A stretch of 33,280 nt of DNA, taken from positions 1-33,280 of the forward strand of contig CALCZA010000027.1 of the NCBI GenBank assembly GCA_937906475.1. The letters run 5' to 3'. Positions 7,483-16,272 of this stretch are shown in pieces; the stretch's first letter is position 1; each line of letters starts with the position of its first letter. Below the pieces are notes generated by a model that saw nothing but the letters and a program-made list of their open reading frames with translations, did no database searches and was not told where the DNA came from. Source of the DNA: an uncultured bacterium. GTDB taxonomy: Bacteria > Planctomycetota > UBA1135 > UBA2386. The translations under genes were made by a program, and so were the position numbers.

Positions 7483-9495
7483 GTGAACACCGAACAAGAG
7501 ATCGATGAGCTCCGCCAGAACATCCGCGCGGCGGATGTGAACTACTACAACGGCGGCGAGAGCAAGCTTACGGATGCGCAATACGACGAGATGTTCGTCA
7601 CGCTGCGCAAGCTGGAGGCTGATCACCCAGAACTGGTCACCGAAGATTCGCCGACCCAACGTGTCGGCACGCCGCTGCCAAAGGGTGGCATGTTCGAGAC
7701 CCAGGAACACCTGGCGGCGATGGGCAGCCTAGAGTCGCTGATGGGTGCCGACGAAGTGCGTGCGTTCGTAGAGCGCGCACGCAAGTTGCTCGAACTAGAA
7801 GAAGGCGCGACGCTCGATTGGAGCTGCGAACCCAAGCTCGACGGCGTTAGCGCGAACATCCTCTACGAAAACGGTCAGCTGGTGCGCGGTCTATCTCGCG
7901 GAGATGGCCAAAGCGGCGAAGACATCACCCGCAACCTGCTAACGATTCGTAACCTGCCCGTGCAGTTGGCCGGTGATGGTCCGTTCCCGGCTCAGATTGA
8001 AATCCGTGGCGAAGTGATCATGTCGAAGCAGGGCTTCGCCGCGCTGCAGAAGCGCGAGGAAACTACCAGCGAAGGTACGTTCCGTAACGCACGCAACACG
8101 GTAGCCGGCACGCTCAAGCTGCTCGATCCGCGCACCGTTAAGCGGCGCCCGCTCGACTTCCTCGCCTTTGCGATCGGCCACGTCGACGGCCTCGAACTGC
8201 GATCGCACGATCAGTTGCGGGCGCAACTCGCCACGTGGGGCTTCACCGTTGCCGAGCCAGCGGCACCCGCCAAGGACATCAATGCAATCCTCGCTTTTCG
8301 CGATGACCTAGAAAGCCGCCGCGACGATCTCCCCTACGAGATGGATGGTGTCGTCGCCAAGGTCAACGACTTCGAACTGCAGCAATTGCTTGGCCGCACG
8401 TCACGCACGCCCCGCTGGGCACTCGCCTACAAGTTCGCTCCTCGCCTGGCACGATCGCGAGTTGAGAAGATCGGCGCACAAGTTGGTCGCACTGGCGCCG
8501 TCACCCCAGTCGCTCACCTCGCCCCAACCGAACTTGTCGGCGTCACCGTTCGCAATGCATCCCTGCACAACTGGGCGCTGCTGGCCGAACGGGATGTGCG
8601 CGAAGGCGATGCCGTCGAAATCCAACGCGCCGGGGATGTGATCCCGGAAGTCGTGCGCGTCTTTGTTGATGAACGCGGGCCCGACTCGCAACCAACTGCG
8701 CCGCCAACCGCCTGCCCCGCCTGCGAGGGCCCGCTGCAACTGGAAGGCAAGTTCCTCTACTGCAGCAACCTCGATTGCCCCGCACAGTTGGTTGGCCGGA
8801 TCGTGCACCTCGCCAGCCGGCGCGCCTTCGACATCGAGGGTCTCGGCCCCAAACAGGTCGAGCAACTGGTTGCCGCCAAGTTGGTCACTTCGGTCGAAGA
8901 CGTCTTTGATCTCCGCGCCAAACAAGAGCAATTGCTCGAACTCGAGCGCTGGGGCAAACGCAGCACCCAGAACCTGCTCAAGCAGATCGATGCGCGCAAG
9001 GAACTGCCGATCGGCCGCTTCCTCAACGGTATCGGCATCCGCCACGTCGGAGAGTCGACCGCGCGCGATCTGGCAAAGCACTTCGGCACGCTAGACCGAC
9101 TGCGCAATGCAACCCAGGCCGAACTGTTGGCCGTCGACGGCGTCGGTGATGAAGTCGCCGCCGCGATCCTGCAGTTCTTCGCGTCCGACAAGAACAAGGC
9201 GACGCTGCAAGCACTGCAAACCGCCGGCGTCGAGCCACAAGCTGCCGAACGCAACGACGACGGTCCACTCGCTGGCCGGGTATTCGCGTTCACCGGCGGG
9301 CTGACAACCATGTCGCGCGACGAAGCCAAGGAGAAGGTTGAGGCACTCGGCGCCAAAGCCGCAGGCGGCATCAGCAAGAAGGTCACCGATGTGATCGCTG
9401 GCACCGACGCCGGCAGCAAGCTCGCCAAAGCGGAGAAACTCGGCTTGCGTATCCTCGACGAAGAAGCCTTCAACGAGATGATGGAGAAGCTGTGA
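7483..9495 (+). CDS. ligA: NAD-dependent DNA ligase LigA
   Basis: This enzyme seals nicks in replication, recombination and repair using NAD. The 670-residue protein has normal family length and order. The Ia domain carries the Tyr pair at residues 21-22 (VNYYNGG). The adenylation motif KLDG has its catalytic lysine at 118. Then come the OB fold, a zinc finger with cysteines at 411, 414, 427 and 432, a helix-hairpin-helix region (FLNGIGIRHVGESTA, then LLAVDGVGDEVAAAI), and a C-terminal BRCT domain from about residue 590 (GRVFAFTGGLTTMSRDEA). The start is GTG, with AGGA nine bases upstream. Its stop overlaps the start of a 33-codon frame as GTGA. The call is secure. Confidence 0.97.
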   Translation: MNTEQEIDELRQNIRAADVNYYNGGESKLTDAQYDEMFVTLRKLEADHPELVTEDSPTQRVGTPLPKGGMFETQEHLAAMGSLESLMGADEVRAFVERARKLLELEEGATLDWSCEPKLDGVSANILYENGQLVRGLSRGDGQSGEDITRNLLTIRNLPVQLAGDGPFPAQIEIRGEVIMSKQGFAALQKREETTSEGTFRNARNTVAGTLKLLDPRTVKRRPLDFLAFAIGHVDGLELRSHDQLRAQLATWGFTVAEPAAPAKDINAILAFRDDLESRRDDLPYEMDGVVAKVNDFELQQLLGRTSRTPRWALAYKFAPRLARSRVEKIGAQVGRTGAVTPVAHLAPTELVGVTVRNASLHNWALLAERDVREGDAVEIQRAGDVIPEVVRVFVDERGPDSQPTAPPTACPACEGPLQLEGKFLYCSNLDCPAQLVGRIVHLASRRAFDIEGLGPKQVEQLVAAKLVTSVEDVFDLRAKQEQLLELERWGKRSTQNLLKQIDARKELPIGRFLNGIGIRHVGESTARDLAKHFGTLDRLRNATQAELLAVDGVGDEVAAAILQFFASDKNKATLQALQTAGVEPQAAERNDDGPLAGRVFAFTGGLTTMSRDEAKEKVEALGAKAAGGISKKVTDVIAGTDAGSKLAKAEKLGLRILDEEAFNEMMEKL

Positions 9496-9593
9496 GCAAG
9501 CGCGCCGTTAGTCACGCACTTCGGCTGCTCATCCTGGGACTCGTGCTGGGTGCCCTGCTCTACGCCAGCTACTTAGCAATCGGCGCCATCTAG
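9492..9593 (+). CDS. 33-residue single-pass membrane peptide coupled to ligA
   Basis: A short frame begins with GTG at 9492, overlapping the ligA TGA by four bases (GTGA), and ends with TAG at 9591-9593. GGAG at 9483-9486 lies five bases upstream, a good ribosome binding site. The peptide starts with a positive segment (MSKRAVSHALR), followed by about 20 hydrophobic residues (LLILGLVLGALLYASYLAIG). It therefore looks like a membrane-spanning microprotein. The overlap, the ribosome binding site and the membrane-like composition together argue against chance, but no family is recognised and one short frame cannot prove translation. Confidence 0.5.
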   Translation: MSKRAVSHALRLLILGLVLGALLYASYLAIGAI

Positions 9594-9695
9594 TAGCGGT
9601 CGCCTGCAGTGGCGAGTGCATCCAATGCACGACCGCGCGGATTGGTGCCAACGAACAACGCTATGATGTGGCAGCTGCCCGCAACTCCCGGCGCC

Positions 9696-9722
9696 GCACA
9701 CGGGTGCTCACCCTCCGTGTGC
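9696..9722. terminator. Inverted repeat between convergent genes, possible bidirectional terminator
   Basis: GCACACGG (9696-9703) and CCGTGTGC (9715-9722) form a perfect 8-bp stem with an 11-base loop. It lies between the ends of ligA plus its microprotein on the plus strand and the SF1 helicase on the minus strand. No T tract follows on either side, so it is not a textbook intrinsic terminator. Confidence 0.4.
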
Positions 9723-9761
9723 AAACACAAGCAACCGCATCGGTTGCCGTAGAGAACGCCA

Positions 9762-11534
9762 TCAGGAAATCGGGCGGATTACGTAGAGCTGCGACAGGTC
9801 GACACTCGTCATGCGATCGCGCAGTTCTTTGCAGCGCGATGCCATGCGAAGACCGGTGGCATCCTTAGGCAACGCCCGGAAGGCATGACTGCTACCAACC
9901 AGAATGGCTTTGGTCCGCGCCCGGGACAGAGCAACATTCAGGCGGTTCAGCGATAGGTGGAAAGCGATGCCGCGCTTGGCTTCGGCTGGATCGCCGGCAG
10001 CCAACGACAAGATAACGACTTCGCGTTCCTGACCTTGGATGCGCTCGACGGTGTCGATGGTCAGTCCTTCGAAGCCAGTTAGCAACTTGCGCTCAATCGC
10101 CGAACGCATCAACCGCACTTGCGCCCGGAATGGCGCGATAATCGCGATCTCCTTGGCCGGGATCCCATGGTGGCGCACGAGGTCTTCGACGACATCGGCG
10201 ACGGCATTGGCTTCCTCAGTCGAACGTTGCCCCGGCTGGCGGTGATCGAGTCGCAACCAAACTACGGGCTCATCCGGATGTAGCACTTCGTCGAGCCGGC
10301 CACCGGGAGTGAACGGCATGCGCCGCGATGCAGCGACCTCCGCCGAGTGCAGTTTGTCGCCGTAGAACGTCTCGCTGATCAGTCGGCACACCCCCTCGTT
10401 CATGCGATAGGTCGTGTCCAACAACTGCGAGCCATAGTGCTCGTGCAGCAACTCGAAGATCGAAATCGCGGCACCGCGGTCAGCGTCGGCCGTCGTGACG
10501 ACTGGCGGCAACTGCTGGTGGTCGCCAAAGAACAACCAACGCTGCGAGCGCAACATGCCAGGCAGCGAATGCGGGATAGGCAACTGCCCCGCCTCGTCGA
10601 ACACCGAGTAATGAAACTGTTCGCGTTCGTGCAGCTTGGCCAACTGGAAGCAAGTGCCGGCCACAACACATCCCTTGTCCGGAAAGCGTGCTCGACGCGC
10701 ATCGACCAGTTGGATGTTGGCTTCGCGCAGGCGCGCGCGGTTCTCGCTCGACGACGACGACAGCTTGAACAACTTCAAGTGCGGTGCCTGCGCACGGATT
10801 GCCAGTAGCGCGTTGTCGACCGCGCGATGCGTAAACGCACAAAGCGCGATGCGGCAAGTGCGCGCCGTCAGTGCCGACACGACCGTCGCAAGCAACCGTG
10901 TCTTGCCCGTACCCGGTGGCCCCTGCACCAGCGCCAAGCTCTCCGTGCCGATCGCCGCAGCTCCCGCCGCAACCTGCGTCTCGTTGAGTTCGGAGTCTAT
11001 TAAGAACTTAACTGCCCGCTCATAGCGAGCATCGTCACGCTTAACCTCGTGGCGGCCAGCGAGCAGATCGGTGAGCCGCTCGTTCTCAAATGTCGTGCGC
11101 ACCGCGTCGCGCAACCGCCCGGTCAGCCCAAGCGGCCGCCGGTCGAGCACATAATTGGCACCAACTTCAAAGTCCGGTTCGATATCACGACGGAACGGAT
11201 CGAGCCCGCAAGTCAGTTCGCCGGTCTGCGCGTCGTAGCTGCCATACGACAGCGGCAGCGCCTCCTCGAGATCGAGTCCGTCGCCAACCAGCAGCGGGTC
11301 GCCCGGCCGAAACTTCGACGAGTTGTCCGGCACCTGGAACACGAAGTTGCCGTTGTTCGCCCGCAGGTAGACAGCGCCTTCGATGCATTCGCCCTCAAGC
11401 ACGCGCAATTCGACGGGTTGCGCACGCAATTCGCGATTGGTTCGCTGCTCATCACGCTCCTCGCGCACAAGGAAACGAAGCAGGCGTTGTTCGAGGGTCA
11501 GTTGCAAGGTGTTGCGGCCAATAGGCCAACGCAA
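9762..11534 (-). CDS. Superfamily 1 (Upf1/Dna2-type) DNA or RNA helicase
   Basis: The protein has up to 590 residues. The Walker A box GPPGTGKT is at 205-212 and Walker B is DEAG at 313-316. Later SF1 motifs follow: FGDHQQLPPVV, LDTTYRMNE, IDTVERIQGQEREVVILS and RLNVALSRARTKAILVGS. This set is typical of AAA_11/AAA_12 Upf1-like helicases. The N-terminal 200 residues carry a beta-rich region that resembles the 1B or accessory domain of such enzymes. In many bacteria this helicase is fused behind a TM0106-type nuclease; here that nuclease is encoded three genes upstream on the same strand. The start is uncertain: the first codon is a TTG just after an in-frame stop, and another TTG follows at 11507. 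Confidence 0.9.
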   Translation of the reverse strand: MRWPIGRNTLQLTLEQRLLRFLVREERDEQRTNRELRAQPVELRVLEGECIEGAVYLRANNGNFVFQVPDNSSKFRPGDPLLVGDGLDLEEALPLSYGSYDAQTGELTCGLDPFRRDIEPDFEVGANYVLDRRPLGLTGRLRDAVRTTFENERLTDLLAGRHEVKRDDARYERAVKFLIDSELNETQVAAGAAAIGTESLALVQGPPGTGKTRLLATVVSALTARTCRIALCAFTHRAVDNALLAIRAQAPHLKLFKLSSSSSENRARLREANIQLVDARRARFPDKGCVVAGTCFQLAKLHEREQFHYSVFDEAGQLPIPHSLPGMLRSQRWLFFGDHQQLPPVVTTADADRGAAISIFELLHEHYGSQLLDTTYRMNEGVCRLISETFYGDKLHSAEVAASRRMPFTPGGRLDEVLHPDEPVVWLRLDHRQPGQRSTEEANAVADVVEDLVRHHGIPAKEIAIIAPFRAQVRLMRSAIERKLLTGFEGLTIDTVERIQGQEREVVILSLAAGDPAEAKRGIAFHLSLNRLNVALSRARTKAILVGSSHAFRALPKDATGLRMASRCKELRDRMTSVDLSQLYVIRPIS

Positions 11535-11822
11535 TCATTGCGTCCACTGCTAGCAGATCACAGCGACAACTCAGCGCGTGACGGAACCGAAGTTCTGATT
11601 AGCGGTCGACGTCAATCATCAGAACGCCGGTGGGTGGTATTGAAACCAAGTGGCGGTGCGGCTCGTTGCCGGCCAATGAGGGCAGCGCGGCGAGCAGGAT
11701 TGGAGTCCAGATCATCTAGCGTCTCCACCGGAGCGGTTCGCTAATTGGCTCCGAATGCGATCGCTGTAGCGACCGCGCGCAACCCAGCAAGTAGTCGAGC
11801 GGGCTTGGCTTGGCGCACGAGC
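11535..11822. other. Intergenic region upstream of the SF1 helicase
   Basis: The 288-base gap lies between the esterase stop and the helicase start. I see no gene, strong hairpin or clear promoter box in it. Frames through it are short and of poor coding quality. Confidence 0.4.
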
Positions 11823-13178
11823 CTACTGCGCCTGCAGCAGCGTACCGATCCACACAGCGATACCGAACGACGTCGCGCGTTGATGCAGATCGTCGTGCGC
11901 GACGGTGAACAGCGTCGCGGATTCGGGGGGCGCCACCGGCAACGCCAGCGCACTGGCCGTCATGACCACGCCATCGGATCCGTTGCCAATGTCGCCGTAG
12001 ATGATGTGGTAGCGGGTCGCGTTGTTGATGTAGCTGGCGTTCATGACGAACGGCAACGAACCGGGTTGCTCGCCGAGGTCTTCACCAACTTGCAGCAACC
12101 AGCGCTCGGATTCGGGCAAGTTTGCCGCAATCGCTGCGAACGGTAGCGTTGAGGCCTGTGCACCCGCGTTGGGCACGCCGAGCATGACCAAGTTATCGAC
12201 CACACCTTCCAGCGCAGTATTACCGTTCTGGATGCCACGCCGCGCCGGATCGTGCGCCGACTGCTCAAGCATGTAGCGTGCGACCAGCGCGCCAATACTG
12301 TGACCAACGATCGAACAGCCAAAGCCTGGCTTCTTGTTCTGTGCGATCAAGTCGTATAGCTCATTGGCGGCATAGGCGATGCCCCGCGCTGACGGATAGG
12401 ACAGCAACACAACATTGCTTCGGATCAAGCCGAGGTTGGCGACTAGGTCCTCGGCCCCGAGGAAATCGAGCGGCGAGCCAAACACACCGTGAAGGATCAG
12501 CACGTTCGCCGATGTCGATGAGTTCCAGAACGACGCGAGGCTTCCTTGGCCAACGGTTTGCAGGACCGAGCCGTTTTCGACAGCGACTTGCGTGCCGTTC
12601 AAGAACTCAGTTGCCTCCGGCACCGCAGGATCGCAGAACCGAAGTTCTTGCGTGAACAAACGATGCAGGCTGCCTTGCCACGCCAAGAACTCGCCGAGCT
12701 GGGTCACTTGGGCTGTGATCGTGCCAGCCATGGCATTGACCGTCGTATTGACCTTCGCCTGCCACTGCGATTCTTCATCCACTCGTGTGAACATGGTCAG
12801 CGCCGACGCTCCCGACTGAAGCTCGGCACTGAATGGCACGGTCACAGTCACCGGAGTCGAACTGAAATCGAGCGACTCAGGTTCGATGCGATAGAGCGGG
12901 AAGAGGCTTGGCACCACGCCGTTACTGATGTCGCGAAAAACGCGGAAGCGGGTTTGGACGGCCACCGCGCCAGCAGGAACCGTCAATGCGAGGCCCTCAT
13001 CTTCACCGGTCGCAATGATCAAACTGCCGCCCATCGGTCCAATAAGCACTTCGCCAATGATGGGATCCGATGGTTGGGTTGGCACGGGACCGCCACCACC
13101 ACCACCACCACAAGATGACAACATTACCAAAGCAATGATCGCGCAGTATCCAGGTGCTCGCGGGCCCCGATGAATCAT
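11823..13178 (-). CDS. Lipoprotein alpha/beta hydrolase (esterase/lipase-like) with ZU5-like domain
   Basis: Started at the ATG at 13178, the 451-residue protein has a lipoprotein signal peptide with lipobox LSSC (lipidated Cys23), then a run of seven glycines, so it is probably anchored in the outer membrane or envelope. Residues about 50-165 have a ZU5-like pattern (GGSLII, then LTVPAGAVAVQTRFRVFRD). The C-terminal half is an alpha/beta hydrolase: the LHGVFGS oxyanion loop, nucleophile elbow GHSIGA with Ser294, a later acidic candidate in GDIGNGSDGVV, and the histidine in TVAHDDLHQ. The substrate is unknown. The frame is open to a TTG six codons upstream, but the ATG gives a better signal peptide. 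A TAATAC box about 6 bases before this ATG and two palindromes just upstream may control it. Confidence 0.82.
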   Translation of the reverse strand: MIHRGPRAPGYCAIIALVMLSSCGGGGGGGPVPTQPSDPIIGEVLIGPMGGSLIIATGEDEGLALTVPAGAVAVQTRFRVFRDISNGVVPSLFPLYRIEPESLDFSSTPVTVTVPFSAELQSGASALTMFTRVDEESQWQAKVNTTVNAMAGTITAQVTQLGEFLAWQGSLHRLFTQELRFCDPAVPEATEFLNGTQVAVENGSVLQTVGQGSLASFWNSSTSANVLILHGVFGSPLDFLGAEDLVANLGLIRSNVVLLSYPSARGIAYAANELYDLIAQNKKPGFGCSIVGHSIGALVARYMLEQSAHDPARRGIQNGNTALEGVVDNLVMLGVPNAGAQASTLPFAAIAANLPESERWLLQVGEDLGEQPGSLPFVMNASYINNATRYHIIYGDIGNGSDGVVMTASALALPVAPPESATLFTVAHDDLHQRATSFGIAVWIGTLLQAQ

Positions 13179-13199
13179 CGTGGTATTAAAGCACAAACA

Positions 13200-13239
13200 C
13201 TGTGATTGAGGCCAAGCTCAATCACAGCGAACTAGTTCG
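13200..13239. promoter_or_regulatory. Two adjacent perfect palindromes upstream of the esterase gene
   Basis: CTGTGATTGAG (13200-13210) and CTCAATCACAG (13217-13227) form a perfect 11-bp inverted repeat with a 6-base spacer. It is followed without a gap by the 12-base palindrome CGAACTAGTTCG (13228-13239). The block ends about 22 bases before the esterase ATG, on its 5' side. It could be an operator for a dimeric regulator, or an attenuator, since the minus-strand sequence after the first stem is T-rich. It is less likely to be the terminator of the MFS gene, which ends 190 bases earlier. Confidence 0.55.
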
Positions 13240-13429
13240 TAGTGGCAGCGGGCGGAACCATCTTCTTTGGCACCCTTGCCACTCGTCTCCGCCGTCGCCG
13301 AGCGGTGACACAATCGACTCATGCATCTCAAAGCGAGCCTCGAAAATGTGGGGTAGTTGGTGCCAGAATCGCGAATGCGCGACGGGAACTACTCATGATC
13401 TTTAATCGCAATCAAATGCAGGTACTAGA

Positions 13430-14797
13430 TCACTTGGCGTTCTGAACCCGATCCGCATCGGCAAACTTCTGCAAGCCAATGCCTAGGAACAACGTCGCCA
13501 GCACCACACTGCCAGCACACCAGAACGGCGAACCCTTGCCCAACAGATCATAGGCATTGCCGTAGAGCAACGGCGCCAGAATCCGACACAGGCCGGCGAA
13601 CGCCTGCTGTACGCCAAGATACATGCCGCGGTCCGCCTGCGGCACCAGCCGCGACAACAGCGCCGTCATGCACGGGAACGTCAACGCCATGCCGATCGGA
13701 TGGAACGCTAGGACGAAGGCAAGCGCACCGATCGAGTGCACGAACGGCATCATCAAGAACGCGAGCGACAACGAGACAATCCCTATGCGCGAGACTCGCA
13801 CTTCGCCAAATCGATCCACGGCACGACCGAGCAGCAAAACGCGAGCGAACACCGACACCGAGCCGATGTACATGAACACGTAGCCGATGCTGTCCTTGTC
13901 AAACGCAAGCCGATCTTTGAGGAACAACGCCAACAGTGGGTTGATGCCGTGCGCCGAGCCAATCGCCAGCGCGTAGATCAGGATGATGCGCGACGTCGGC
14001 TGCTTGGGTTGTTTCAGCACCTGCGAGACCGCCGACATGATTGACGGTCGCATGCGATCTTTTGGAGTGCGCGTCACGCTCTCCTTGAGGAAGAACATGG
14101 CGAAGACCATGTTCAGCAGGCACAAGAAGGCGGCGAGGATGCCTGGCGCCGCGTTGCCCATGGCGACGATTTCGTCGCCGGGCCATAGATCCAGTCCGCC
14201 GAGGTTCTTGACCGCCTTCGCACCGATGTAAGGACCGAGCGCTACGCCGAGATTGGTCGAGGCAGACAACCAACCGAGTGCGTGGGCGCGCTGCTGCGGT
14301 TCGACGGTGTCTGCGACGTACGCCTGGATGACGCCGACCAAGCCACCGCCCGCGCCTTGCACAACACGCGACAGCAACAACAACCACAACGAGTCGGCGA
14401 AGCCAAATAGTAGATACGCCCCGGTCGATGCCGACAACGCAATCATCACTGCCGGCCGGCGCCCGAAACGATCAGAGAAACGCCCCCAGAAAGGCGCCGT
14501 CAGCATCTGCGCGACGGTGAAGGACGTGACGACCAACCCAGTCAGGAGCCCTTCTTTGATCGGGAGGCCGAACAGCGTCTCGCCATTCTCGTGGAACTGC
14601 ACCACGTAGAACGGCACCAGCGGAATGATGATGAACAGGCCGGCCATGTCGATGAACGCAGTCATCATCAACACCAACAGCTTGCCCGGCGCGTTGCGGA
14701 GTTCGCGCGCGAGCACCAGAATGAGCACGAGGCCCATGCCGAGCATGAATCGGTCTACGAGGACCGGATCGAACATCGGTTCGCCAGCTGCAACCAT
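13430..14797 (-). CDS. Major facilitator superfamily transporter
   Basis: The 455-residue membrane protein has about 12 hydrophobic segments. It carries the MFS motif A between the second and third segments (GRFSDRFGRRPAVM) and a motif-C-like segment (ARVVQGAGGGLVGVIQAYVAD), which points to the drug:proton antiporter or tetracycline-resistance-like group. A longer hydrophobic N-terminal extension (LGMGLVLILVLARELR) precedes the core. The substrate cannot be told from sequence. The ATG at 14797 lies two bases after the stop of the nuclease gene, so the two are probably co-transcribed. No good ribosome binding site is visible. Confidence 0.88.
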   Translation of the reverse strand: MVAAGEPMFDPVLVDRFMLGMGLVLILVLARELRNAPGKLLVLMMTAFIDMAGLFIIIPLVPFYVVQFHENGETLFGLPIKEGLLTGLVVTSFTVAQMLTAPFWGRFSDRFGRRPAVMIALSASTGAYLLFGFADSLWLLLLSRVVQGAGGGLVGVIQAYVADTVEPQQRAHALGWLSASTNLGVALGPYIGAKAVKNLGGLDLWPGDEIVAMGNAAPGILAAFLCLLNMVFAMFFLKESVTRTPKDRMRPSIMSAVSQVLKQPKQPTSRIILIYALAIGSAHGINPLLALFLKDRLAFDKDSIGYVFMYIGSVSVFARVLLLGRAVDRFGEVRVSRIGIVSLSLAFLMMPFVHSIGALAFVLAFHPIGMALTFPCMTALLSRLVPQADRGMYLGVQQAFAGLCRILAPLLYGNAYDLLGKGSPFWCAGSVVLATLFLGIGLQKFADADRVQNAK

Positions 14798-14799
14798 GC

Positions 14800-16272
14800 T
14801 CAGGTAAGCGTCGAACCCTCACCATCTGCCGATTTGGCATCTGTGGTGGACGCGTCGGTTTGCTTGGTGGCCTTCTTCTTGCGCGGCGCAGGCTCTGGAA
14901 TCACTTCGCCCTCAGCCGACGTATCGAGGATCTGCGCCTTCAACGCAGCCATGTCGAGCAAATCTGTGCGCAACTTCGCTTCGAGCCGCGCGTCACCATC
15001 TTCCTCCAGCGTCCACATGGCAGCAGCACCAGCATGCCCGCCGCGCAGCGGGTCACGGTCCAAGCCATGCTCAACGAAGTCGGGTAACAAGATCACCGGA
15101 GCAGGATAGATCGCGGCAGCCTTCAAGCGCTTCTGCAAGTCGACGAATCGCGCCTCTACCTTCGGATCGGCCTCGCGCGAAAACGCGTGCTCTTCGTGCC
15201 ACTTACGCAAGCCAGCACCGAAGTGCAACAACACCGATCGCGGCGGGAATCCGGCCATCAACTCGCGGAACGCCGGCCACTCCTCGGCAACGGATTTCGG
15301 CAGCACGAACGTGAACTTGCCGTCCTCGGTCGCGGGGTGAAGCATGCCAAAGCCAAGCACGCGGTCGGCGAAGGCGTCCGTGACCATATGAATGATCGCC
15401 GAACGGTTGAGGTTCTCGGCACGAGGCCGCGCTTCGACCACCGGCGCGCCAGCCAGATGTGCTGCCGCTGCACGACGCAAGCGACGCATCAGTGTGGCAT
15501 CGAGGTTGCCGCGAGCACGCGCGTTCTCAGGATAAAACTCGGCGAGGTCTTTGACCGTGCGACAACCGATGCCCTCAAGAATCGAACGAGCACCGTGGCT
15601 CATGCCTTGCACCAACGACAAGTCGCCACGCGCCTTCATCTCGGGCAAGCAACGCTCGTCGTGATAACAACCGCTGCAACCCATCTGCAAGAACGGCCGC
15701 GAACTGTCCGGATCATCGCGCAACCGCCGCAACTCCGTAACGACCTCGTCGCATGCAGCCACGTAGTCGGCGATCAGGAATCGTTCTTCACGACCATCCT
15801 TGAGGATCAACGCGCCGTGCTCCGGCATGCGCCCCTGCAGTTCGGCGAGCAACTGTGTGTAGAAGACGACCTGCAGGATTTGGTCACCGCGCGACTTGCC
15901 TGAGGTCTTTACGTCGAGCACTTCGTAGTGATGATCGCCGAGTTCACTCGCGCCATCGAGCTTGCGAAGAAGGTCTGGCATGCCGAGCCGATCCTCGCTG
16001 CTCAAAACCGCCTGATGCATCAGTTCGGTGCCTGCCTTCAACAACTCGAGCGTCGCCGCCGCGCCGGCGACAAAGTCACGCTCCGGGTATTCCGGCTGCA
16101 CGACCGACAATTCCGCGACGTAATCGTCTTCGAAGTCACGACCGCGCTTGGCGGCGAACTCCTCCCATTCGGTCGACGGTCGACGATCCTTGCGCGACAG
16201 ATAGAGATCCAGAGAAGCCAAGTGCTGGCACTTCACGTAGGAATAAACGTGAGTGCCTGTGATCCGACGCAT
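14800..16272 (-). CDS. TM0106-family RecB/Cas4-like Fe-S nuclease
   Basis: The 490-residue protein matches the TM0106 group of RecB-like PD-(D/E)XK nucleases. The active site is visible as Asp100 (GMPDLL), then Asp120 and Lys122 in EVLDVKTSGK. Four cysteines are placed as in Cas4, AddB and Dna2: Cys15 near the N terminus, and Cys199, Cys202 and Cys208 after the nuclease core (GCSGCYHDERC). They probably hold a 4Fe-4S cluster. Helix-hairpin-helix-like and RNase-H-like segments follow. The acidic, lysine-rich tail (about 465-490) looks disordered. In many genomes this module is the N-terminal half of a large protein with an SF1 helicase; here the helicase is a separate gene downstream (9762..11534). 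The start ATG and length fit the stand-alone form. Confidence 0.85.
   Translation of the reverse strand: MRRITGTHVYSYVKCQHLASLDLYLSRKDRRPSTEWEEFAAKRGRDFEDDYVAELSVVQPEYPERDFVAGAAATLELLKAGTELMHQAVLSSEDRLGMPDLLRKLDGASELGDHHYEVLDVKTSGKSRGDQILQVVFYTQLLAELQGRMPEHGALILKDGREERFLIADYVAACDEVVTELRRLRDDPDSSRPFLQMGCSGCYHDERCLPEMKARGDLSLVQGMSHGARSILEGIGCRTVKDLAEFYPENARARGNLDATLMRRLRRAAAAHLAGAPVVEARPRAENLNRSAIIHMVTDAFADRVLGFGMLHPATEDGKFTFVLPKSVAEEWPAFRELMAGFPPRSVLLHFGAGLRKWHEEHAFSREADPKVEARFVDLQKRLKAAAIYPAPVILLPDFVEHGLDRDPLRGGHAGAAAMWTLEEDGDARLEAKLRTDLLDMAALKAQILDTSAEGEVIPEPAPRKKKATKQTDASTTDAKSADGEGSTLT

Noticed and set aside
8401-9515. Long antisense frames inside ligA (226 and 252 codons)
   Set aside because: These are shadows of a GC-rich gene; ligA on the other strand is certain.
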